8,123 nucleotides of DNA, from assembly GCA_937859105.1 (NCBI GenBank), contig CALMAD010000265.1:1-8123 (forward strand), read 5' to 3'. A program made the position numbers and the translations under genes. Origin of the DNA: an uncultured Propionibacteriaceae bacterium. GTDB taxonomy: Bacteria > Actinomycetota > Actinomycetes > Propionibacteriales > Propionibacteriaceae. Below are positions 1-6,100 of this stretch, piece by piece. A model generated the notes under the pieces. That model worked only from the letters and a program-made list of their open reading frames with translations. It was not told where the DNA came from and did no database searches. The first letter of the stretch is position 1. Every line of letters starts with the position of its first letter.

Positions 1-417
1 CAGCTTCGCCGCGAGCTTGGAGCGTCCGATGCCGTCGACGAAGTCGACCCACACGCGACCCTCGATGTCCTCACCATCGTTCGGCTCCCACTTGTGGACG
101 CCGGCGGTCGTGGTGACCGCGCCACCCATCGTCGCCAGCCAGATGTCGCGGGCGAGCTGCCGCAGCACGTAGGAGCACGAATTCGGCTCGGACGTGATCA
201 GGCGGCGCAGGATGTCCTTGGTCTGCCAGCCTTTGATGTCCTCGGTCTCCTTGGACAGCGTGAAGCTGACGCCGTCCTCGGTGGTGTACCCGAGGTTCAC
301 GGCCGTCGTCGTGGGCGCGGTGAGCAGGTCGGCGTCCTGCACGGGCGCGTCGAAGTCCGGCTCGAACCACACGTTCCCGGTGAGGGCGACGCGGACCTGC
401 TTGGCGTTCTTCGCCAT
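1..417 (-). CDS. Major tail (tube) protein, N-terminal part, cut by window edge
   Basis: The open frame starts at an ATG at 417 and runs off the left edge after 139 codons with no stop, so the C-terminus is missing. An AAGGAG Shine-Dalgarno sits 8 nt before the ATG, and the start is 14 nt past the stop of the preceding tail terminator gene. The protein begins MAKNAKQVRV and continues with a TGNVWFEP segment, an acidic stretch, a GYTTEDGVSFTLSKETEDIKGW-type segment and a segment containing RDIWLATMGG. This pattern (early beta strand, 'T.dG.s....ke...i..wQ', then a helix-containing insertion) is typical of siphophage major tail proteins, which stack as hexameric rings to form the tail tube. Position right after the tail terminator is the standard place for the tube gene. 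Family assignment is by pattern recognition and gene order; a generic tail protein is the only serious alternative. Confidence 0.85.
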   Translation of the reverse strand, partial: MAKNAKQVRVALTGNVWFEPDFDAPVQDADLLTAPTTTAVNLGYTTEDGVSFTLSKETEDIKGWQTKDILRRLITSEPNSCSYVLRQLARDIWLATMGGAVTTTAGVHKWEPNDGEDIEGRVWVDFVDGIGRSKLAAKL

Positions 418-431
418 GGTGTTTTCTCCTT

Positions 432-875
432 CTAGGTGGTGTCGATGACGTGGCGACGGGCTGTCACCGACGCCGTGAAGAGGTAGCGAGGGTTCCGGGT
501 CAGCGGGTCGTCCACCGACCGGGGTCGTTGGGTCTGGCACTGGTAGATGAGGGCATCGCCAGTCATGCCCTGCCATGCGTCGAGGAGCGCCGAGGTGGTC
601 GCCGCCAGGTCGGCGGCACGTTCGGAGTCGGGCGCCCACACCTCAATGGCGAGCACCGCGTCATCGAGGACCAGATCGCGGGCTTCTCCGCCACCTACGA
701 CCGTCACGCGGATCAGTTCGTCGGGCGCCGTCGACCAGTCCGTGCCGTACGGTCGGCGGGTGCTCACCATGCACCCGAGCAGCGGCTCCAGTCCGGTCAG
801 GTACATGACCGCCGCCGCTTCGATGTCGACCGGCTTCACGATGGCCCGAGAGACCATCGCCATGACGATCGTCAT
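432..875 (-). CDS. Tail terminator / tail completion protein
   Basis: This 147-residue protein starts at an ATG that overlaps the preceding gene's TGA in an ATGA arrangement, which suggests translational coupling; the SD in front of it is weak (AGG very close to the start). In-frame ATGs at codons 5, 7 and later are possible alternative starts. The sequence has an N-terminal helix ending in a YLTGLEPLLG segment, then beta-strand segments with LIRVTVVGGG and VLDDAVLAIEVWAPD, a helix with DLAATTSALLDAW, and a C-terminal strand with RYLFTASVTARR. That alpha-beta order, including 'v.iEvwa....A..la......l' and a closing 'yrf.asvt.r', is usual in actinophage tail terminators, the functional counterparts of lambda gpU/HK97 tail terminators that cap the tail tube and join it to the neck. 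Placement between a gp10-like neck protein and the tube protein fits this role. Confidence 0.75.
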   Translation of the reverse strand: MTIVMAMVSRAIVKPVDIEAAAVMYLTGLEPLLGCMVSTRRPYGTDWSTAPDELIRVTVVGGGEARDLVLDDAVLAIEVWAPDSERAADLAATTSALLDAWQGMTGDALIYQCQTQRPRSVDDPLTRNPRYLFTASVTARRHVIDTT

Positions 876-1138
876 GACCTGCCGGCGTCCATGCTGCGCA
901 GCAGCGTCAGGTTCTCTGCGCTGTCCCGGGCCGCTTCGTACGTGCCCGGCGTGACGACCGCCCGGGCGCGGTTCCTGCCCTTCGACTCGTGGGCCTCGTA
1001 CTCCTCGCCAGAGCGACGCGACGCATCGGCGGCGATCTGGTCAGCAGCCTTCTTGACGGCACGCTTGGCGCCGTCGGATGTTCGGAGTGCCCGGAAAGCT
1101 GCCCGGTTGAGCTTCACCGGCCCCATCTTGAACGTCAT
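872..1138 (-). CDS. HK97 gp10-like neck / head-tail joining protein
   Basis: The 88-residue product starts at an ATG whose first bases overlap the TGA of the upstream gene (ATGA), with a strong GAGGAGGG Shine-Dalgarno about 7 nt upstream; this decides the start over a longer frame opening at 1201 that would overlap the upstream gene by more than 60 nt. The protein begins MTFKMGPVKLN, then has a basic amphipathic helix (AKRAVKKAADQIAADASRR) followed by a segment with RNRARAVVTPGTYEAARDS. A long Lys/Arg/Ala helix followed by a short 'ra.V...t..A...' beta region is the compact form of the HK97 gp10 family, minor neck proteins at the head-tail interface. Its slot between the stopper and the tail terminator is the expected one. 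Similarity is by layout more than by a signature motif. Confidence 0.65.
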   Translation of the reverse strand: MTFKMGPVKLNRAAFRALRTSDGAKRAVKKAADQIAADASRRSGEEYEAHESKGRNRARAVVTPGTYEAARDSAENLTLLRSMDAGRS

Positions 1139-1464
1139 CCCAGAACCCTCCTCAGAGCTACGACCTGCCCGGGTGTTCGGCCAGTGAAGGGGGACCGCCA
1201 CTGGGCGGCTTCGCCGTCCGCGACATACCGGCGTCCGCGGACCACCCAGGCGTCCCGGGGGTCCGTCTCTTGGCTGTAGGGCAGGTACAGGGTGGCGGGG
1301 GTCACGACGCGACTCCCGCCGTCATCGCGAGGTTCGTTCGACTGCTCTGGGGCGAACGCCAACGCGACGACACGCACGGGATCACCGAGCACGACCTTCT
1401 CGCGGCCGTGACCGTTGGTGTCGGTCCTCAGGTACGGGAGCCGCTGGACGACTTCACCGAGCAC
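1135..1464 (-). CDS. Head-closure / stopper protein (head-tail connector)
   Basis: The 109-residue frame starts at a GTG that overlaps the end of the adaptor gene by 11 nt; the SD is poor (GGAA about 8 nt upstream), so translation probably depends on coupling to the upstream gene. Features: a central RVVTPATLYLPY segment, then DAWVVRGRRYVADGEAAQW, then SPFTGRTPGQVVALRRV at the C-terminus. The series 'tp.tlylp...D...vrG..y.V.g.p..w.sPftg..pG.vv.L' is common in small actinophage head-closure proteins, beta-barrel rings of the SPP1 gp16/HK97 stopper type that seal the portal channel once DNA is packaged. Neighbours on both sides are connector proteins, supporting the role. The exact N-terminus is uncertain because of the weak SD. 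Confidence 0.7.
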   Translation of the reverse strand: MLGEVVQRLPYLRTDTNGHGREKVVLGDPVRVVALAFAPEQSNEPRDDGGSRVVTPATLYLPYSQETDPRDAWVVRGRRYVADGEAAQWRSPFTGRTPGQVVALRRVLG

Positions 1465-1864
1465 GGCGACGTTCCGCGAAGAGCCCGCAGACGTTCATCG
1501 CGTCCGGGAAGGATCCGAGGGGCAGCCCCGAGCTGGTCGTGCCGCCACACAGGGCGGCGAGTGCTGCGATGTCGCTCGCGGTTGCCAGCGACGCGCCGCG
1601 CTTCTCCATCCGGGCCGTGAAGGGGCCGATGGTCTCCAGCGAGTACCCGATCGACGCATCGGCGGCCACGGCCGCCTGAACCACGCGACGGATGATGCCG
1701 CGCGCTTCCGCCTTCAGGTCGTCCGACCCGCTGGCCACGCACGGGGCGTGCCGGCGGACGAGAGCGACCGCCTCGGCGGTCAGGTCGTTCTGGTCGCCTG
1801 AGGGGAGGGAGGGCGCCCATCGTTCGATGTCGGCGGGTGTGATGACACCCGGGATCTCCGCCAT
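1454..1864 (-). CDS. Head-tail adaptor protein
   Basis: The 136-residue protein starts at an ATG preceded by a GGAGGGGGGC Shine-Dalgarno about 4-5 nt away and 17 nt past the stop of the preceding gene. It begins MAEIPGVITPADIERW, has a helix with AEAVALVRRHAP, then a helix with RGIIRRVVQAAVAAD, a segment with SLETIGPFTAR and a helical C-terminus ending near AMNVCGLFAERRRAR. Mostly alpha-helical proteins of this size with a 'vt..di......' start and a 'e.iGpfs.r' motif are the usual head-tail adaptors (gp15/HK97 gp6-like) in actinophages; they form the ring docking directly under the portal. The position two genes after the capsid gene fits. Last residues overlap the next gene's start. Confidence 0.7.
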   Translation of the reverse strand: MAEIPGVITPADIERWAPSLPSGDQNDLTAEAVALVRRHAPCVASGSDDLKAEARGIIRRVVQAAVAADASIGYSLETIGPFTARMEKRGASLATASDIAALAALCGGTTSSGLPLGSFPDAMNVCGLFAERRRAR

Positions 1865-1881
1865 GAGCGCCCCCCTCCCGT

Positions 1882-2181
1882 TCAGGCCGAGGCTGCGAGG
1901 ATCGCGGCCCGGATGTCGTCCTTGCGGGTGAGTCCACCCAGGTCGACGTTGTGATCGGCGGCGTAGGCGCGCAGGCCCTCGACGCCCAGCGTGTCGATGT
2001 CCACGGCCTGGTCGCCAACCTCCTCTTCCGCCTCGGCCTCGGCGATCAGGCCGACGGCGAGGAGGTGCGTGAGGTTGGCCGCGCTGCCCGGGACGACGGC
2101 ACCCCGGTACAGGTAGCGGGCTGCCTTGCCGACCTCCACGACGGCGACGGCGCCGACGACCTTGTAGGACTTCTCAGCCAT
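1882..2181 (-). CDS. Small head-module protein with C-terminal HeH/SAP-like motif
   Basis: The 99-residue product starts at an ATG at 2181 with a GAGGGGGC Shine-Dalgarno; the MCP stop is only 11 nt upstream. The N-terminal half (KVVGAVAVVEVGKAARYLYR, then LTHLLAVGLIAE) looks like a compact beta-rich region. A very acidic linker (about residues 53-60, EAEAEEEVGD) leads to a C-terminal segment of about 35 residues: DIDTLGVEGLRAYAADHNVD, then a Leu-Thr-Arg-Lys turn and a DIRAAILAA helix. This two-helix pattern ('l.v..Lr.yA..h.vdl...k.dir..i') matches HeH/SAP/LEM-like small nucleic-acid-binding motifs seen in phage head-region proteins. The precise role is unknown; a minor head, neck or accessory capsid protein is likely from context. 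A longer overlapping frame opening at 2652 is an antisense-like shadow within the MCP and was not used. Confidence 0.75.
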   Translation of the reverse strand: MAEKSYKVVGAVAVVEVGKAARYLYRGAVVPGSAANLTHLLAVGLIAEAEAEEEVGDQAVDIDTLGVEGLRAYAADHNVDLGGLTRKDDIRAAILAASA

Positions 2182-2192
2182 CGTCAGCCCCC

Positions 2193-3113
2193 TCACTTGG
2201 TCCCGGTGATGCGGACCGCGGCGCTCGGGCCAGTGACGTACGGCACGGCCAGGCGGCGTGTGCGGAGCAGCCACGAGTCCCGGTCGCCGTCGCCCTCGGA
2301 GCGACGCGACTTGACCTCGATGCCCTTCTCGGTGCGCGAGTAGCCCGGGGAGCCGATGTTCTCCGTGCCGATGCCGCCGAGGTTCTCGGTGTCGACCAGG
2401 ATCGGGTCGGTGAACGGGCTGTGGACGGTCTTGATGACCGCCTTGTCCATGAAGTTGAACCAGCGCGCGCCCGACAGGAGCGGGTTGCCCTGCTCGCGCG
2501 GCGCCATCCCGTCCTTGATGAGGCGCGCGACGACCTTGGCGTAGTCGACGGGCGTGAGCACGACCGCGTCGTAGGTGTAGCCGCGCTCCTTCTCCTCCTC
2601 GGTCGCGTCGGCGAGGAGGATGTCCTCGACGATCCGGCCGCCGTCGGCCCACGTGCCGGACGCCGCGTAGGTGCCGGTGACGCGCGACGCGATGACCGCC
2701 ATCGCGACCCGGTCGAAGTCGCGGATCATCGTGTTCGACATCCGCTGCAGGGCGCGACGCAGAACATCCCCCGGCGTGCGGGCGATCTTCTCGTCGGTGA
2801 CCTCCTGGTCGAAGCCCTTCTTGCGCATGGCGATGAGGTAGCCGCCGACCTCCGAGTCGGTGACGAGCGGGTACTCACCACCCGGCGCGATGATCTCCGG
2901 GTCGTCCTTGAGGAACAGACCGCCGTCCTCCTCGACGAGCAGGGAACCCGTGCCCGTCGCGTCCGCGCTGCCCTTCAGCAGCAGGTCGGCGACGAACGAC
3001 ATGTCGGTGAGCTCCTGAATGCGACGGGCGACGCGCGCCGGGCTGCGCAGGAACGCGTGGACCTCCTCCGCGGTGAGCGTCTTCTCCCGGGCGGGAGTGG
3101 GGTACGTGCCCAT
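2193..3113 (-). CDS. Major capsid protein, HK97 fold
   Basis: This 306-residue protein is the shell subunit. The ATG at 3113 has an AAGGAG Shine-Dalgarno 8 nt upstream. The short N-terminal arm contains two helices (residues about 14-45). A beta-rich stretch around residues 55-95 (SLLVEEDGGLFL, then PEIIAPGGEYPLV) would be the E-loop region. GGYLIAMRKKGFDQEVTDEK followed by a long helix (LRRALQRMSNTMIRDFDRVA) matches the P-domain strand and spine helix of the HK97 fold. YDAVVLTPVDYAKVVARLIKDG and the following NPLLSGARWFNFM are typical A-domain sequences. There is no long delta domain of its own, which agrees with a separate scaffold supplied by the upstream protease/scaffold gene. The neighbouring cement protein gene upstream and connector genes downstream support the call. 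Confidence 0.92.
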   Translation of the reverse strand: MGTYPTPAREKTLTAEEVHAFLRSPARVARRIQELTDMSFVADLLLKGSADATGTGSLLVEEDGGLFLKDDPEIIAPGGEYPLVTDSEVGGYLIAMRKKGFDQEVTDEKIARTPGDVLRRALQRMSNTMIRDFDRVAMAVIASRVTGTYAASGTWADGGRIVEDILLADATEEEKERGYTYDAVVLTPVDYAKVVARLIKDGMAPREQGNPLLSGARWFNFMDKAVIKTVHSPFTDPILVDTENLGGIGTENIGSPGYSRTEKGIEVKSRRSEGDGDRDSWLLRTRRLAVPYVTGPSAAVRITGTK

Positions 3114-3131
3114 GTGATCTTCTCCTTGCTC

Positions 3132-3488
3132 TCAGACCCGAAGGGCCTGGACGATGTCACCGGCAGCGGTCGCTGCCGTGAGGGCCAGGCCGAGGGAGCG
3201 GCCCGTGGTGCGAACGCGGACACGACCGGCCCCCGCAGCCTCGATCTCCGACCCGGCCGGGATCGCCGCAGAGGCGACGAACGTGTCGATCGGGCCGGCG
3301 ATGTGCACGACCACGTCGTCACCGATGGCGACGTCGTGGGCGTAGGTGCCGATCGCCTTGACCGACGCGGCTGCGGCGAGCCCGACCGTCCGGTTGCCGG
3401 TGATCTCGGCGACGTCGCCGCCCTTGGCGGCGGTGGTCGTCGCGAACGTGACGGCCTGCCCGGGCTTGAACTTCAGGTTGTGATCCAC
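3132..3488 (-). CDS. Capsid decoration / cement protein (DUF2190-like)
   Basis: I start this at the GTG at 3488 (VDHNLKFKPG), because a near-perfect AAGGAGG lies 6 nt upstream. The frame is open further upstream to 3716 but that extension is Arg/Ser/Thr/Pro-rich and overlaps the scaffold tail out of frame, so it is not coding. The GTG lies 1 nt after the TGA of the scaffold tail frame. The 118-residue product is rich in Ala, Val, Thr and Gly with repeating short strands: GQAVTFATTTAAKGGDVAEI, a TVGLAAAASVKAIG segment, GDDVVVHIAGPIDTFVASAA and a closing LALTAATAAGDIVQALRV. That pattern ('a..aV.aG..v.i.......aaagi..Gd.v.v') is typical of DUF2190/phage cement proteins, which bind the outer shell after expansion. 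Adjacent to the MCP gene, as usual for this family. Confidence 0.75.
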   Translation of the reverse strand: MDHNLKFKPGQAVTFATTTAAKGGDVAEITGNRTVGLAAAASVKAIGTYAHDVAIGDDVVVHIAGPIDTFVASAAIPAGSEIEAAGAGRVRVRTTGRSLGLALTAATAAGDIVQALRV

Positions 3489-3489
3489 G

Positions 3490-3756
3490 TCACGCCTCCT
3501 TGGTGAAGAGCCCGGCGACCTTCTGGTCGAGGGCGTCGATCTCGTCCGGGCCGCCGGTGAAGCCGATCGGCTCGACCGGGATGGCCTTGTTCGGGGCGAG
3601 GGTCGCGAGCAGGGCGTGGGTGCCCTCCTCGTTCTCGTCCATGCGGGCGCGCCACGTGTCGCGGTTCGCCGGCGAGATGCGCCCGTCTGCGACAGCCGCA
3701 GCCACGACGGTGTCACGCCGCTCGGCGACCTGCTGGGCGCGCGCCTGGGCGCCCTC
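3490..3756 (-). pseudogene. Scaffold C-terminal domain in +1 frame relative to protease gene
   Basis: From 3756 down to the TGA at 3490 a frame different from that of the protease continues what reads like the same protein: EGAQARAQQVAERRDTVV, then AAAVADGRISPANRDTWRAR, then IPVEPIGF near the C-terminus and an ending in AGLFTKEA. The 'vaaAvadGRIsPa.rd.W' core is the well-known C-terminal signature of phage head maturation protease/scaffold proteins. Codons here have almost uniform G/C third positions, while the protease frame beside it gives a short Arg/Gly/Pro-rich tail and stops. There is no ATG and no credible SD in this frame; the first possible start, GTG at 3705, lies inside the conserved motif. 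It should therefore be joined to the protease/scaffold frame by a one-base shift: the join gives 409 residues from 4720, or 158 residues from the nested start at 3967. Whether this is a sequencing error, a mutation or programmed recoding cannot be told here. Confidence 0.8.
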
Positions 3757-3967
3757 GGCCGACGGCGTCGGCGGCGACGGCGGCGTCGACGCGCAGCTCG
3801 TCGAGCTGCTTGGCGTCCATGAGGACGGTGCCCTCAGGGATGTCGGTGGTGGGCTCGGCGCGCTCCTCGAGCGCCTCGTCGAGCGCGGTCAGGATCGCCG
3901 CCTCGTCCGCTTCGGCATCGGTGATCCCGAGCCGATCGCGGAGCCCAGCCTTCAGCGTGTCCGACAT
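3490..3967 (-). CDS. Nested scaffold protein, internal start within protease gene (needs frame change)
   Basis: Inside the protease frame an ATG at 3967 (MSDTLKAGLRDRLG) is preceded by a near-perfect AAGGAG (3974-3979) at a 6-nt spacer, a far better ribosome site than expected by chance inside a gene. It lies just after the Pro/Ala/Arg-rich linker (residues about 215-245) that separates the protease domain from the acidic helical region (ITDAEADEAAILTALDEALE). This matches the lambda C/Nu3-type arrangement, where scaffold is made both as the protease C-terminus and as a separate shorter protein. In the ATG frame translation would end at 3713 (84 residues); with the same one-base shift as the full protein it would end at 3490 (158 residues), a sensible scaffold size. 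Existence of the start site is visible; its use and the frame change are inferred. Confidence 0.55.
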
Positions 3968-4720
3968 GTCGGACTCCTTTCGGATGGTGGTACCCGGCTC
4001 GGTCGAGACGGGGATCTGTGGGGCCGCGGACCGCGCGACCATGCGGGGCGCCGGCGCTTGCGCGCGACCGCCATACCGGAAGAGGGGGAACCCGTCGGGG
4101 ACCGCGGCCAGCGCCTTCGCGGAGTCGTCCGCGTCGCCGCCGACCGCACTGTCGGCCAGGCCGGCCTCGACAGCCTCGGTGGCCGAGTACCACGTTTCGT
4201 CGCGCATCACCTCGCGCCACTCCTGGGCCGAGCCGCCTGCCTTCGTGGCGTAGATGCCGGCGAGCGTGTCCGAGGACTTGCCGAGGCGGGTCGCCATCGC
4301 GAGCATGTCCGCCTCGTTGCCGATCGCGACGTTCCAGGCGTCGTGCACCATCATTTGGGCGCCGATCCCCATGATCGTCTCTTCGGCGGTCACGGCGACG
4401 ATGGACGCCGCCGACGCGGCCACTCCGTCCACGACCGCAACCACACGCGCGTCGTGTCGGCGGAGTTGGTTGACGATCGCCATCGCATCCCACACCTCGC
4501 CGCCCGGCGAGTTGATGTGCAGGCGGATCTCCGTGACGTCCTCGGGGAGTTGGGCGAGCGCGTCGGCGAACTCCTTCGCGCTGACACCCCAGGGGCCGCC
4601 CCACGAGTCGATCGGGTCGTACAGGAACATCTCGGCGACGTGGTCGGTCACCTCGGGCGTGAGGACGGACGCCCTCGACGATGCTGTCGGCGGCGTGTCG
4701 CCGCGGAATCGGTAGGTCAC
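3713..4720 (-). CDS. Head maturation protease, ClpP-like (S14 family), with partial scaffold region
   Basis: The GTG start overlaps the portal TGA (GTGA) and has an AGGAG 5 nt upstream. The 335-residue frame begins MTYRFRGD. Residues about 29-190 form a ClpP-type serine protease domain: HINSPGGEVWDA (68-79) gives the Gly-rich oxyanion strand, GVAASAASIV (99-108) holds the nucleophile Ser103, MMVHDAW (123-129) holds His126, and Asp151 in SSDTLAGIYA is the likely third residue. It would process scaffold and capsid during procapsid maturation. After residue ~190 comes a Pro/Ala linker and then a charged helical scaffold-like region from Met252. The last 14 or so residues (GRGRPGARPAGRRAA) are unlike the rest and look out of frame; the conserved scaffold tail lies in the next frame down to 3490. 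The protease itself is intact; the C-terminus as read is probably not the native one. Confidence 0.9.
   Translation of the reverse strand: MTYRFRGDTPPTASSRASVLTPEVTDHVAEMFLYDPIDSWGGPWGVSAKEFADALAQLPEDVTEIRLHINSPGGEVWDAMAIVNQLRRHDARVVAVVDGVAASAASIVAVTAEETIMGIGAQMMVHDAWNVAIGNEADMLAMATRLGKSSDTLAGIYATKAGGSAQEWREVMRDETWYSATEAVEAGLADSAVGGDADDSAKALAAVPDGFPLFRYGGRAQAPAPRMVARSAAPQIPVSTEPGTTIRKESDMSDTLKAGLRDRLGITDAEADEAAILTALDEALEERAEPTTDIPEGTVLMDAKQLDELRVDAAVAADAVGRGRPGARPAGRRAA
3761..3790. repeat. Imperfect 15-bp tandem repeat next to the frame break
   Basis: Two adjacent 15-bp units, 3761-3775 and 3776-3790, both begin GACGGC and are built of GTC/GGC/GAC triplets. On the coding (minus) strand they encode VDAAV and AADAV. 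Being 15 nt, the duplication alone keeps frame, but such GC-rich near-repeats are prone to slippage and lie directly upstream (in the coding sense) of the point where the scaffold frame is lost. Confidence 0.5.
3974..3979 (-). promoter_or_regulatory. Internal Shine-Dalgarno for nested scaffold start
   Basis: AAGGAG on the minus strand, 6 nt before the in-frame ATG at 3967 within the protease gene. It is as strong as the sites of the capsid (AAGGAG) and cement (AAGGAGG) genes in the same operon, which supports use as a real translation start for abundant scaffold. Confidence 0.6.
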
Positions 4721-6081
4721 TGCTTCTCCTGGAGGTTGGTCAGGCCGGTCGCGATCTTCGCCGTGTCAAACGAGGCGCCGGCGTCGATGAGTTCCTTGAA
4801 CGCGGTAGTCCTCGTCTTCATCAGGTCGAGGTCGCCCTTCGCCCACGCGTTGCTGCGCTGCGGGAGGCCGTACGTGTCGCGCATGAACCGCTCCAGTTCG
4901 GCGTCCGGCTGCAGCGCGCCGGCGTTCACCAGCGCGGTGATCGCCTCGGCGGTGACGGGATGTTTCGATCCGATGTCGTCACACACGATCCGCGGTGCCC
5001 GCACCTGCGGACCCCAGTTCCAGTCGACGATGTCCTCGACGACATGCTGGGTCAGGACGTCACACAGCCACTTCGCCTCGGCCTGCAGCGACTGGATGAA
5101 GAAGTCCGCGAAGGTCGACCCGAGCGCGTACGAGCCTCGGGAGTTCTCCCCGCCGAGGGACAGGAAGTTCGCGAGGACGCTCTTCCCGATTTGCTCGTCG
5201 TAGTATCGGATCACCTTGTCGGCGTCCGGGAGGGTGCCGCTCACACCGACAATTTCGAGTTTGGCGCCGGCCGGGAGGGACGCCCCGGATTCCGCACCGC
5301 CTCGGTAGTTCTTCGCGATCTGGAGGCCCGCGAGACGCTGCGCGTCTTCGTACACCCTCGCGTCCTCCGGGGAGAACTCCAAGGGCGCGGGAGAAGCCGT
5401 GTAGACGGGAGTGCCGACGCCGGACCTGTCCACCGAAGTGAACTGGACCTTCGCCATCCGCTCCTTCAGCATCCAGAACTTGAAGGCCGTCCGCAGGATC
5501 GACTGTCCGGTCCACGCGCCACCGCGGCGCTTGTGCGAGTACACCACCAGCCGGTCGACGGGGATCGGCGCCTTCACCCCGAACTGCTTGATCGACTCCA
5601 GACCACCATCGCGGCCCACCGACCACTTCTCGATCGTCCGCGGCGGGCGCCACCCCAGCTTCCTCAGACGCGCCAGGCTGCCGTCCATCCGGGCGACCTG
5701 CTCGAAGATGCTGTGCCCGTACGGCAGCGACTCCAGCGCCAACTCAAGGTGCTCGTGGAAGCCGAACCGATCACGCGCCCGCAGGGGCCGGGGCATGTCT
5801 ACGCCACGCACCGGCAGGCCCAGATCCTCAGCGATGAGCTGCACCACCTCGGCGTCCGCGCCGTTGGGGTCGATCCACCAGCCGGTCGACCGCAGCGGCA
5901 GCGTCACCGCCGACACGGTCGAGGTGACCTGCGGGTCGAGTTGCATCGTGTCGAACGTGTCCAGGCTCTGCGGGTAGGCGAGCTCGGGGATTCCCTCGAC
6001 CACGCCGAAGTCCGGCCACCACGACGCCCACGTGCCGTCGTCGACGGTGTAGCCCTTCTCGTTCACGGGAGCGGCGCCCAT
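4717..6081 (-). CDS. Portal protein, DUF935-like
   Basis: The 454-residue protein starts at an ATG (MGAAPVNEKG) with GGGGGT about 6 nt upstream and a 19-nt gap to the terminase stop. It would form the dodecameric ring at one capsid vertex, the docking site for terminase and the DNA channel. Visible landmarks: an N-terminal segment with MQLDPQVTSTVSAVTLPLRS (about 46-65) followed by GWWIDP, a typical 'D..v.s.l......v....w.i.p' portal start; YGHSIFEQVAR (about 122-132); LRKLGWRPPRTIEKW; a PVDRLVVYSHKR segment followed by GGAWTGQSILR; FKFWMLKERM; and a C-terminal helical region with FADFFIQSLQAEAKWLCDVLTQ. The YG.Si.E, 'G.w.G.S.lR' and 'K' helix series is characteristic of DUF935/Mu gp29-type portals. 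The protease follows directly with a 4-nt overlap; no MuF-type minor head protein lies between them. Confidence 0.9.
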   Translation of the reverse strand: MGAAPVNEKGYTVDDGTWASWWPDFGVVEGIPELAYPQSLDTFDTMQLDPQVTSTVSAVTLPLRSTGWWIDPNGADAEVVQLIAEDLGLPVRGVDMPRPLRARDRFGFHEHLELALESLPYGHSIFEQVARMDGSLARLRKLGWRPPRTIEKWSVGRDGGLESIKQFGVKAPIPVDRLVVYSHKRRGGAWTGQSILRTAFKFWMLKERMAKVQFTSVDRSGVGTPVYTASPAPLEFSPEDARVYEDAQRLAGLQIAKNYRGGAESGASLPAGAKLEIVGVSGTLPDADKVIRYYDEQIGKSVLANFLSLGGENSRGSYALGSTFADFFIQSLQAEAKWLCDVLTQHVVEDIVDWNWGPQVRAPRIVCDDIGSKHPVTAEAITALVNAGALQPDAELERFMRDTYGLPQRSNAWAKGDLDLMKTRTTAFKELIDAGASFDTAKIATGLTNLQEKQ

Positions 6082-6100
6082 CTGCTACCCCCGTTCGTCG

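Noticed and set aside
450..1187. 245-codon plus-strand frame opposite tail terminator and neck genes
   Set aside because: Runs across two overlapping minus-strand genes that have good starts, coupling and family patterns; composition is shadow-like.
1428..2018. 196-codon minus-strand frame across the adaptor gene
   Set aside because: Out-of-frame Arg/Pro/Thr-rich translation of the adaptor and the preceding small gene; no SD at its start.
2421..3506. 361-codon plus-strand frame opposite the capsid gene
   Set aside because: Arg/Asp/Val/Leu-rich low-complexity protein, fully antisense to the major capsid gene, no domain pattern.
3490..3705. Stand-alone 71-residue gene starting at GTG 3705
   Set aside because: The GTG falls inside a conserved protease/scaffold motif and lacks an SD; the upstream part of the same motif is encoded in this frame before the GTG, so it is a tail of the preceding gene, not a separate gene.
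3489..3716. N-terminal extension of the cement protein to 3716
   Set aside because: The extension is Arg/Ser/Thr/Pro-rich and lies out of frame over the scaffold tail; a strong AAGGAGG sits before the GTG at 3488.
3500..5203. 567-codon open frame on the plus strand opposite protease and portal
   Set aside because: Antisense shadow of the protease and portal genes; its length reflects the rarity of stop codons in high-GC DNA.
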